This document shows, in pieces, positions 1 to 5,002 of a DNA stretch of 5,002 bases. The position numbers were made by a program, and so were the translations under genes. The notes under the pieces are model-generated. The model worked only from the letters and a program-made list of their open reading frames with translations, searched no databases and was not told the DNA's origin. Position 1 is the stretch's first letter. Each line of letters starts with the position of its first letter. The DNA comes from DATKEG01 sp035544515 (lineage in GTDB: Bacteria > Acidobacteriota > Vicinamibacteria > Fen-336): NCBI GenBank assembly GCA_035544515.1, contig DATKEG010000114.1:1-5002 (forward strand), written 5' to 3'.

Positions 1-557
1 AACCGCCCGGCCCCAGCCTGGCCGAGGCGAAGGCGGCGGCCATGGCCGAGGCCAAGGCGAAGCTCGAGGCGATGAAGGCCGCCCGGTTGGCGGCCACGCC
101 CGGGAAGATGGCGGTTTCCGCGAACCCGGCCGTGGCCGCGCATCCGGCGGCGCCACCCGCCGAGCCTCGACCCTCCCCCGAGCCGGCGGTCGCCCTCCCC
201 GGACCTGCCCCCGAGGTGAAGCCGGTCGCCGGAGCCAAGCCGAACGCCGTGGAAGCGTTCAAGGCGAAGATGGCCGCGCTCAAGGCGGCCAAGGCGGCCG
301 CGGCCCCGGCGGCCGCCCGCGACGCGCCCACCCCCACGCCCGCTCCGCCCGCGTCGGCGCCGGCACCCGCGGCGGGCGCGGAGCCAACCGTCCCGGCTCC
401 GGCGGCCCCGGCCGAGGCATCACCTCCGGCGGCCGCGCCCCCGGCACCGCCCCCCGAGCCCGCTCCCGAGCCCGCTCCCGAGCCCGCTCCCGCCGTGGAC
501 CTCGAGGCGACGATCGCGCTGGAGATGCCGCGACCGCAGGCGAAGCCGTCCGAATAG
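1..557 (+). CDS. Ala/Lys/Pro-rich low-complexity protein, C-terminal part (5' end outside window)
   Basis: The reading frame is open from the left edge (first full codon at base 3) to TAG at 555-557. The ATG at 42 is probably internal, because the codons before it read PPGPSLAEAKAAA, the same Ala/Glu/Lys-rich style as what follows. About 184 residues are visible. They hold two similar Lys/Ala-rich probable helices (bases 45-101 and 249-308), separated by Pro/Ala-rich spacer, then an EPAP triplet repeat and a short tail with the sequence LEATIALEMP. There is no membrane span, signal peptide or recognisable globular domain in this part. It may be the disordered tail of a larger protein whose folded domain lies upstream. 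The stop is 3 nt before the Hsp70 start, so the two are very likely co-translated. Function is not recognisable. The coding call rests on the continuous frame, the biased third positions and the tight junction. Confidence 0.75.
   Translation, partial: PPGPSLAEAKAAAMAEAKAKLEAMKAARLAATPGKMAVSANPAVAAHPAAPPAEPRPSPEPAVALPGPAPEVKPVAGAKPNAVEAFKAKMAALKAAKAAAAPAAARDAPTPTPAPPASAPAPAAGAEPTVPAPAAPAEASPPAAAPPAPPPEPAPEPAPEPAPAVDLEATIALEMPRPQAKPSE
45..308 (+). repeat. Two diverged Lys/Ala-rich helical repeat units within the first CDS
   Basis: Unit 1 (bases 45-101) reads AEAKAKLEAMKAARLAATP and unit 2 (bases 249-308) reads VEAFKAKMAALKAAKAAAAP. They align along their whole length with a single one-residue gap, sharing the core K-A-K-[LM]-x-A-[ML]-K-A-A-[RK]. 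A partial unit, LAEAKAAAM, precedes unit 1 at bases 18-44, so more copies may lie upstream. The similarity is at protein level. Part of it could be compositional, since both are Ala/Lys-rich. Confidence 0.6.
456..491 (+). repeat. Perfect 12-nt tandem repeat, three copies (EPAP)x3
   Basis: The unit GAGCCCGCTCCC occurs three times without mismatch at 456-467, 468-479 and 480-491. It is in frame and encodes Glu-Pro-Ala-Pro three times, near the C-terminus of the low-complexity protein. Exact identity, including the wobble bases, points to recent slippage expansion. Copy-number changes would keep the frame. Confidence 0.95.
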
Positions 558-560
558 CCC

Positions 561-2090
561 ATGCGCGTCGGCATCGACCTCGGCACGACCTACTCGCTCG
601 TCGCCCGCATGGATCCGGAGGGCCGCCCGGTGCTGATCCCCGATCACGCGGAGAGCGACGTCTTCCATACGCCGTCGGTCGTGCACATCGCGCAGAACGC
701 CGCCTTCGTCGGGCGCCTGACCGAGGCGCTCCTGGAGCAGGACCCCAGCCTGCAGGTGGTGCGTTTCTTCAAGCGCTCGATGGGCGACCCCACACCGGTG
801 TTCTACGACGACAACGGGGCGGCCTGGTACGCGGAAGGCGTGGCGGCGCTCGTCCTGCGCAAGCTCGCCTACGACGCGGAGGCCGGCTCCTCGGTTCGCG
901 TCGAGGAGGCCGTCATCACCGTGCCCGCGCACTTCAGCGATCCGCAGCGCCGCGCGGTGCTGGCCGCGGCCACCCTGGCGGACCTGGCCGTGGGGGGGCT
1001 GGTGGAAGAGCCGGTGGCGGCGGCCCTGCACTACGGCGTGACCGTCGGCGTGCAGGACCAGGTCATGCTCGTCTACGACTTCGGCGGGGGCACCTTCGAC
1101 GCCACGGCCATGAGCATGGACCACCGGGGCGTGTACGTCCTGGCCAAGACGGGTCTCACCGAGCTGGGAGGCAAGGAGTTCGACGAGAAGGTCGGCGAGA
1201 TGGTGCTCGGGCAGTTCGAGCGCGCGCTGGGCGCGCCCCTGCCCACGGGGGCGCGGACGCTGCTCGAGCTGCGCCGCGTGTCGGAGGAGATCAAGATCGA
1301 GCTCTGCACGCCCGGCAAGGCGCGCGTGCGCCGGCTGGTCCTGCTCGGTGGCCAGGCCGTGGAGGTGGAGATCACGCGCGCCGAGTTCGAGGCCGCGATC
1401 AAGGAGGCCCTCGACCTGGCCGAGGCCGAGACGATGCGTTGCCTGGGAGACGCCGGGCTGCGTCCGGAGGACGTGGGCAGCCTGCTGCTCGTGGGAGGCT
1501 CCTCGCTGGTGCCGGTGATCGAGGAGCGCATGCGCAGGATCTTCGGGCGGCCCGGCCAGCAAGTCTTCTACCACGAGCCGAGCAAGGCGGTGGCCTACGG
1601 GGCGGCGCTGCACGCGCACCAGCTCTCCGGCGAGGCCGAGATGTACAATCTGCCCCCCGAGCTGCGCGGCGTCAGCGGGTACAACGTGGGCGTGCGCGCG
1701 CTCGATCCCGGGAGCGGGCGGGTGGCCGTGGACACCCTGATCAAGAAGAACATGCCGCTGCCCGCCAAGGCGCGCAAGACCTATTTCACGACGCGGCCGG
1801 GACAGGAACGCATGGTGCTCGACTTCGTCCAGTACCGCGACAGCCGCGAAGACCTCATCAGCCTCGGGCAGCTCGCCATCGGGCCGCTCAGCGCCCCGCG
1901 CGCCAACTATCCGATCGAGGTCACCACCGAGTACCGCGAGGACGGCACGGTGGCGGTGCAGGCCTACGACGCGCAGACCGGCGTGGAGCTGCAGCAGGAG
2001 TTCGGCCGCGACTCGGCCGACGGCACCGCCCACCTCGCGTCGCAGCGCGGCCTCGTCCGCTCCACCGTCATCAACAACGTGATCTCCTGA
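561..2090 (+). CDS. Short lidless Hsp70-family (DnaK-like) ATPase
   Basis: This is a 509-residue cytoplasmic Hsp70-type chaperone/ATPase. The N-terminal phosphate-1 loop is GIDLGTTYS (4-12), K71 matches the catalytic Lys of DnaK (K70), VPAHF is at 121-125, EEPVAAA at 149-155, phosphate-2 DFGGGTFD at 173-180, and the adenosine motif VGGSSLVP at 311-318. All key nucleotide-site residues are therefore present. K71 to P122 is about 22 residues shorter than in DnaK (K70 to P143), so subdomain IB is compact. Residues about 371-485 match the beta substrate-binding domain (NVGVRA, TLIKKNMPLP, SLGQL, PIEVTTEYREDGTVAVQAYD). The protein ends about 25 residues later, so the helical lid is absent (DnaK is about 638 residues). 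The interdomain linker lacks the usual VLLLD. The start follows the upstream stop by 3 nt and has no clear Shine-Dalgarno, which suggests coupled translation. It is more likely a specialised Hsp70 paralogue than housekeeping DnaK, as no grpE or dnaJ is adjacent. Confidence 0.97.
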   Translation: MRVGIDLGTTYSLVARMDPEGRPVLIPDHAESDVFHTPSVVHIAQNAAFVGRLTEALLEQDPSLQVVRFFKRSMGDPTPVFYDDNGAAWYAEGVAALVLRKLAYDAEAGSSVRVEEAVITVPAHFSDPQRRAVLAAATLADLAVGGLVEEPVAAALHYGVTVGVQDQVMLVYDFGGGTFDATAMSMDHRGVYVLAKTGLTELGGKEFDEKVGEMVLGQFERALGAPLPTGARTLLELRRVSEEIKIELCTPGKARVRRLVLLGGQAVEVEITRAEFEAAIKEALDLAEAETMRCLGDAGLRPEDVGSLLLVGGSSLVPVIEERMRRIFGRPGQQVFYHEPSKAVAYGAALHAHQLSGEAEMYNLPPELRGVSGYNVGVRALDPGSGRVAVDTLIKKNMPLPAKARKTYFTTRPGQERMVLDFVQYRDSREDLISLGQLAIGPLSAPRANYPIEVTTEYREDGTVAVQAYDAQTGVELQQEFGRDSADGTAHLASQRGLVRSTVINNVIS

Positions 2091-2092
2091 TG
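2088..2092 (+). promoter_or_regulatory. TGATG stop/start overlap (translational coupling)
   Basis: The Hsp70 stop TGA (2088-2090) shares its last A with the ATG (2090-2092) of the next gene. This junction sets the start of the small membrane protein even though its frame stays open far upstream inside the Hsp70 gene. The overlap is typical of termination-reinitiation and implies linked synthesis of the two products. Confidence 0.7.
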
Positions 2093-2602
2093 CCCGCTCC
2101 CGCGCCGCGCCGGAGGTTCCCCGTCTCGACCGTGGTGACGCTCGCCCTGCTGCCCCTGGTCGGGCTGTTGAGCTACACGCTCTTCCAGAAGTGGAACGCC
2201 ACGCGCCTGGCCCTGGCCGGCCAGAGCGCGCAGCTCGAGACCCTCGGCGCGCGCAATGCCGTGCTGGGCAGGGCCTACGACGTGCTGCAGAACCGGAAGT
2301 TCCAGATCTGCAACAAGAGCCCGTACCCGCTGCACGTCTCCTGGGTCTCCGCCGCCTACAGCGACGGGCGGCACCTGAGGCACTTCGACAGCGAGCGCTG
2401 CCCCGGCTGGCAGGCGCAGGAGATCGCGGCCGGGGAGAACAAGAACCTGCTGCTGAGCTCCACCGAGGAAGGGTGCAACTGGAACGGCAACGTCATCTAC
2501 TACGCGATGCGCTTCAGCAAGGAGACCGACGAGGCGTCGCTGCCGTTCAGCGTGGCCGGGCACTACCGCGGCTACGACCGCGATTGCTTCACGGTCCAGT
2601 GA
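2090..2602 (+). CDS. Small single-pass membrane protein with four-Cys extracytoplasmic domain
   Basis: The product has 170 residues. A short basic N-terminus (RRR at 7-9) precedes one hydrophobic span (about 12-32), followed by a polar, possibly coiled helix (about 33-70) and a C-terminal domain (about 71-170) predicted to lie outside the cytoplasm by the positive-inside rule. The domain has four cysteines (C74, C104, C129, C166) and the motifs QICNKS, CNWNG, YYAM and YRGYDRDC. It is clearly related to the C-terminal domain of the next gene product. The CN-[KR]-S start and the WNG/YYA region resemble DUF1036-type domains of unknown function, but this is by eye only. The frame is open upstream to 1439, but that part lies inside the Hsp70 gene; the ATG at 2090, which overlaps the Hsp70 stop, gives a sensible membrane-anchor N-terminus. 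The role is unknown, perhaps as a partner of the FHA protein in one complex. Confidence 0.87.
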   Translation: MPAPAPRRRFPVSTVVTLALLPLVGLLSYTLFQKWNATRLALAGQSAQLETLGARNAVLGRAYDVLQNRKFQICNKSPYPLHVSWVSAAYSDGRHLRHFDSERCPGWQAQEIAAGENKNLLLSSTEEGCNWNGNVIYYAMRFSKETDEASLPFSVAGHYRGYDRDCFTVQ

Positions 2603-2610
2603 GCTGACCC

Positions 2611-3648
2611 ATGGCCATGCTCCTCCTGCGCCCGCCCTCCGGAGCGCCCATCGAGTTCGCGCAGGACCGCACGCTCATGGGACGCGACCCCTCCTGCGCG
2701 GTGGTGCTCGAGGACAAGTCGGTCTCGCGCCGCCACGCGCTCGTGGAGCGACGGGGTGAGTCCTGGTACGTGGTGGATCAAGGCAGCGCCAACGGCACGT
2801 TCCTCGACGGCACGCCGGTGGCCGAGGCCGAGCTGCGCGACGGACAGGAGCTGCGCCTGGGGACGCTGCCGCTCGGGGTCGAGCTCGAGAGCGAGATGCC
2901 GCAGACGATCCTCATGTCGAGCCCGGCCGCCGCCGCCGTCTCGCCGGACGGGGCGGCCGACGCCGACCTGCCCTCCGCGCATCCCGTCCTCGTCCCCGAC
3001 GCGCTCGGGGACAGCCTGATGGAGCCGGTGCGGAGCGCGCCCCTCCCCCGTGAGCCCGTCCGCGCCGACGTGTCCGGCCCGCCGCTCGCCACCACGCTGC
3101 TGGGTACCGTCATCGTGCTGATGCTGGGAGCCTCCGGCTACTTCTGGATGGGCGAGATGCACACGCGCAAGGACCTGGTGGCGCTCTCGAGGAGCAGCGA
3201 GATGGCCAACACCCAGGCGGAGTGGCAGAAGTACCAGCCCATCGACCAGCTCGAGAAGGACGGCGCGCTGCTCAACGGCGCCCTCAGGCTGTGCAACCGG
3301 TCCGCCGGGCCGATCGACGTCGCCTGGCTCGGGGCGGTGCACCTGGAGGACCCCGCCGCCGCGGGCCAGTCGTACACGGTCAAGGGCTACAACAGCCTGC
3401 TCTGCCGCCAGGACTTCAAGCTCACGCTGCCGCCGGGGTCGGAGACGCCCGTAGCGCTGGAGAGCGAGAACGAGCGTTGCCGCTGGAACGGCCACGGCGT
3501 CTTCTACGCGCTCTACGTGCGCCGGCTGGTGCCCCCGCCCGCGCCCGCGCGGGGCGCCCCGCCGCGCGAGCCCATCGAGCAGACGGTGTACTACTCCGGC
3601 CTGTTGAACGGCCCGCGCGACTGCGTCAACATCGGCGAGGGCTGGTAG
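2611..3648 (+). CDS. FHA-domain bitopic membrane protein with C-terminal four-Cys domain
   Basis: This 345-residue protein carries a cytoplasmic phosphothreonine-binding FHA domain (about 1-92) with the hallmark residues GR (24-25), SRRH (39-42), VVDQGSANGTFLDG (54-67) and LRDGQELRLG. R25, S39, H42 and N61 match the canonical phosphopeptide-contact positions, so binding should be functional. A Pro/Ala-rich linker (about 95-158) contains PQTILMS around T99. One membrane span (about 160-180) follows, then a polar helix and an extracytoplasmic domain (about 225-345) with C228, C265, C290 and C338. That domain is related to the one in the preceding gene and shares CN[KR]S, CxWNG and RDC. The ATG at 2611 is 8 nt after the previous stop with no clear Shine-Dalgarno; ATG 2617 is an alternative that would also keep the FHA fold. 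T6SS Fha proteins share the FHA idea, but nothing else here supports a secretion system. Confidence 0.94.
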   Translation: MAMLLLRPPSGAPIEFAQDRTLMGRDPSCAVVLEDKSVSRRHALVERRGESWYVVDQGSANGTFLDGTPVAEAELRDGQELRLGTLPLGVELESEMPQTILMSSPAAAAVSPDGAADADLPSAHPVLVPDALGDSLMEPVRSAPLPREPVRADVSGPPLATTLLGTVIVLMLGASGYFWMGEMHTRKDLVALSRSSEMANTQAEWQKYQPIDQLEKDGALLNGALRLCNRSAGPIDVAWLGAVHLEDPAAAGQSYTVKGYNSLLCRQDFKLTLPPGSETPVALESENERCRWNGHGVFYALYVRRLVPPPAPARGAPPREPIEQTVYYSGLLNGPRDCVNIGEGW

Positions 3649-3654
3649 AGGCCC

Positions 3655-3659
3655 AGGAG
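3655..3659 (+). promoter_or_regulatory. Shine-Dalgarno AGGAG before the PDZ-protein gene
   Basis: AGGAG lies in the 15-nt gap after the FHA gene. It is 4 nt from the ATG at 3664 and 10 nt from a second in-frame ATG at 3670. The first spacing is short and the second slightly long, so either codon could be the start. The proteins would differ only by Met-Pro before the signal peptide. This is the only clear Shine-Dalgarno seen at the four + strand junctions. Confidence 0.6.
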
Positions 3660-3663
3660 TCCC

Positions 3664-4830
3664 ATGCCCATGCCCAACTCCGTCATCGCGCGCGTTCCGG
3701 CGGGCCGCCTGGCGGCCGCGCTCGCCCTCGTGTTGTCCTGCCTGATCGCGGTCCCGGCCGCCGGGCAGGAGCTTCCGCCCCCCGAGTCGCCGAGCAAGAA
3801 GCCGACTCCCCGGCCGGCGCGGCGGCCGCCCGCCGAAAAGCCCGCGACGCAGTCGCCGCAAGCGCAGGCGCCCGCCCCCGCCTCCCTGCTGCTCTCGACC
3901 GATCTCGCCTGCACGGTGACCATCGACGGCAGGCAGCAGATCCGCCTGGGCGCCAACGCCACGCAGTCCACCACCGTCTCCGTGGGCCAGCACCTGCTGA
4001 GCGCGGTGAGCGAGGACGGCCGGCTCAAATGGGAGAAGATCGTCGAGACCAAGGGCGCCGGGCAGCAGACGGTGGTGAAGATCGAGCTGCGCGACGCCGC
4101 CGGTACCCGGCCCGAGGACTTCGACCGGGCGGCGGCCCGCGTGTGGCTGGCCGTGAGCGACCTGAAGGTCGCGGGCGCCTATGCGGCCTCCATCCTGGAC
4201 AAGGCCTGGGGGTTCCACAACCAGGACCTCGCCACGGCCCTCTATACCGCGCACGAGTTCCTGAAGCGCGAGATGGAGGAGTTCAAGAAGTTCACGACCA
4301 ACGACCCCGTGCGCAAGCGCTTCCTGGACGACATGGTGGGGCTGGCGGCCACGGCGGAGAAGTACGTGGACCTGCTCACGAAGGGCATCTCGGCCGCCCA
4401 GCAGGCGAACTCGTGGATGGGAGAGCCCGCCAACATGTACGCCCAGGCGCGCGCCCTGGAGCGGACCATGGTGCTGCCCACCGCGGCGCTCGAGACGCTG
4501 CGGGCATCGCAGGCCTTCAAGGACGCGCTGCCCGTCGACCGCCAGGTCGACGCCGGCCTCTCCAGGGACCCGCGGGACTTCGAGCTCGGCGCCGACTACT
4601 ACGCCAGCACGCCGCGCATGCTCGCCGTGGTGGACAAGAAGGGCCTGGCCGGCGACCTCGGCTTCAAGGCGGGCGACGTCCTGGTGTCGGTGGGTGGCCG
4701 GCCCGTCGCCTCGGTCTGGGACCTCAAGCTCGCGATGCGGCAGAGCGCCGGACGGAAGCTCAGCGTCGTCTTCGAGCGCGAGGGCCGGCAGCAGAGCCGC
4801 GAGATCAAGGTCCCGAGCAGCCTGCAGTAG
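3664..4830 (+). CDS. Secreted protein with PEGA-like domain and C-terminal PDZ domain
   Basis: The product has 388 residues. A Sec-type signal peptide (about 1-34) has Arg residues at 10 and 15, a hydrophobic core (16-30) and a VPAAG-Q cleavage region. VLSC at 23-26 faintly resembles a lipobox, but the hydrophobic stretch continues past it, so a soluble periplasmic product is preferred. A Pro/Lys/Arg-rich linker (about 37-72) could cross or touch peptidoglycan. Residues about 74-142 look like a PEGA-type beta domain (LLLSTDLACTVTIDG, then VSVGQHLLSAVSEDG). A helical region of unknown family follows (about 150-300, rich in Lys, Glu and Ala). A PDZ domain closes the protein (about 305-385; LAGDLGFKAGDVLVSVGGRPV at 328-348). 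No trypsin-like or other protease motif is visible, so this is a binding protein and not an HtrA enzyme. It is the last gene of the apparent operon and probably the periplasmic partner of the two membrane proteins. Confidence 0.9.
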   Translation: MPMPNSVIARVPAGRLAAALALVLSCLIAVPAAGQELPPPESPSKKPTPRPARRPPAEKPATQSPQAQAPAPASLLLSTDLACTVTIDGRQQIRLGANATQSTTVSVGQHLLSAVSEDGRLKWEKIVETKGAGQQTVVKIELRDAAGTRPEDFDRAAARVWLAVSDLKVAGAYAASILDKAWGFHNQDLATALYTAHEFLKREMEEFKKFTTNDPVRKRFLDDMVGLAATAEKYVDLLTKGISAAQQANSWMGEPANMYAQARALERTMVLPTAALETLRASQAFKDALPVDRQVDAGLSRDPRDFELGADYYASTPRMLAVVDKKGLAGDLGFKAGDVLVSVGGRPVASVWDLKLAMRQSAGRKLSVVFEREGRQQSREIKVPSSLQ

Positions 4831-4836
4831 CGGAAG

Positions 4837-4862
4837 GCCGCCCCCGGTCGCGGGCGGGCGGC
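4837..4862. terminator. GC-rich inverted repeat between convergent genes, possible terminator
   Basis: GCCGCCC (4837-4843) pairs perfectly with GGGCGGC (4856-4862). Two further C-G pairs (4844-4845 with 4853-4854) form if C4855 is bulged, leaving a 7-nt loop. It begins 6 nt after the PDZ-gene stop and ends 2 nt before the stop of the minus-strand gene. This is the expected place for a shared terminator. No T-run follows on either strand, so it is not a classical intrinsic terminator, and chance pairing is easy at this GC content. Confidence 0.38.
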
Positions 4863-4864
4863 GG

Positions 4865-5002
4865 TCAGCGCCCCGCGATGCGGCTGAGCGACGTCGTGGC
4901 CCACCCTTCGATGTGGTTCCACCACACCAGCGGCAGCACGTTCGCCGCCACGAGCAGGCCCAGCCAGACCGTGTCGGCCAGGGCCAGGCGGAATGGTGGC
5001 TT
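4865..5002 (-). CDS. C-terminal end of a convergent gene, probable membrane protein (5' part outside window)
   Basis: On the minus strand, the frame entering at base 5002 is open for 45 codons to TGA (TCA at 4865-4867 on the + strand). It reads like a protein end: LALADTVWLGLLVAANVLPL gives a probable hydrophobic span, then VWWNHIEGWATTSLSRIAGR finishes the chain. The strong hydrophobic segment, the G/C-rich wobble positions and the tail-to-tail layout favour a real gene over a shadow frame. The family cannot be named from this fragment; it could be a multi-pass membrane protein. It is convergent to the operon and so probably not part of it. Confidence 0.65.
   Translation of the reverse strand, partial: KPPFRLALADTVWLGLLVAANVLPLVWWNHIEGWATTSLSRIAGR

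Noticed and set aside
992..998. Run of seven G within the Hsp70 gene, possible slippage site
   Set aside because: The frame is continuous across it and the protein aligns well on both sides (next to EEPVAAA). A G run of this length is not striking at this GC content.
420..2033. 537-codon open frame on the minus strand
   Set aside because: It lies antisense to the well-supported Hsp70 gene, and its translation is Arg/His/Gly/Leu-rich with no recognisable motif, as expected of a shadow frame in GC-rich coding DNA.
1439..2089. Upstream extension of the small membrane protein's frame
   Set aside because: This part overlaps the Hsp70 substrate-binding region and reads as Arg/Ala-rich shadow sequence. 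Hydrophobic anchor and domain structure begin only after the ATG at 2090.
2611..3648. Type VI secretion FHA component (TagH/Fha1)
   Set aside because: Only the FHA domain fits. The membrane span and four-Cys C-terminal domain do not, and no T6SS core gene is in the window.
3730..3744. Possible lipobox (VLSC) in the PDZ protein's signal peptide
   Set aside because: Leu at -2 is off consensus and the hydrophobic core continues past the Cys to a normal signal-peptidase-I type region, so a lipoprotein is possible but not supported.
2572..4254. 560-codon open frame on the minus strand
   Set aside because: It runs antisense across the FHA gene and half of the PDZ gene, both with clear domains. 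The composition is shadow-like and no domain is visible.
4599..4925. 108-codon minus-strand frame across the end of the PDZ gene
   Set aside because: It overlaps the PDZ coding region and is Arg/Pro-rich. A different minus-strand frame, ending at 4865, gives a much more protein-like sequence.
1..5002. CRISPR arrays, tRNA or rRNA genes, insertion sequences, attachment sites
   Set aside because: No spaced direct repeats, tRNA-like cloverleaf, transposase motif or terminal inverted repeats were seen; almost the whole window is coding.

Overview
This window looks like bacterial chromosome from a very GC-rich organism (roughly 70% by eye, with G or C at almost every third codon position). Long open antisense frames lie over the real genes, as expected at this composition. 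A didermic (Gram-negative type) host is likely because several products appear built to span or cross the inner membrane. The gene content (Hsp70, FHA, PEGA-like and PDZ modules, Ala/Pro-rich tails) recalls Myxococcota or related high-GC lineages. No marker gene fixes the phylum, so this is only a guess.

Layout. Five genes run head to tail on the + strand with almost no space between them, so they look like one operon whose promoter lies upstream of the window. They are: (1) the 3' end of an Ala/Lys/Pro-rich low-complexity protein (1-557); (2) a short, lidless Hsp70-family ATPase (561-2090); (3) a small single-pass membrane protein with a four-cysteine extracytoplasmic domain (2090-2602); (4) a bitopic protein with a cytoplasmic FHA phosphothreonine-binding domain, one membrane span and a second copy of the same four-cysteine domain (2611-3648); (5) a secreted protein with a signal peptide, a Pro-rich linker, a PEGA-like beta domain, a helical middle and a C-terminal PDZ domain (3664-4830). 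Junctions are 3 nt, a 1-nt overlap, 8 nt and 15 nt. A short intergenic stretch with a GC-rich hairpin follows. The end of a convergent minus-strand gene, with a membrane-like C-terminus, runs off the right edge (4865-5002).

How the parts may work together (inference). The Hsp70 and FHA domains would sit in the cytoplasm. The FHA protein and the small membrane protein would carry paired four-cysteine domains across the membrane, and the PDZ/PEGA-like protein would be their periplasmic partner. This suggests a trans-envelope assembly that links Ser/Thr phosphorylation and a chaperone-like ATPase to extracytoplasmic protein binding. I see no kinase, protease, secretion-system core or toxin in the window, so the biological output is unknown. 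The two neighbouring four-cysteine domains and the unusual Hsp70 are the most notable signals.
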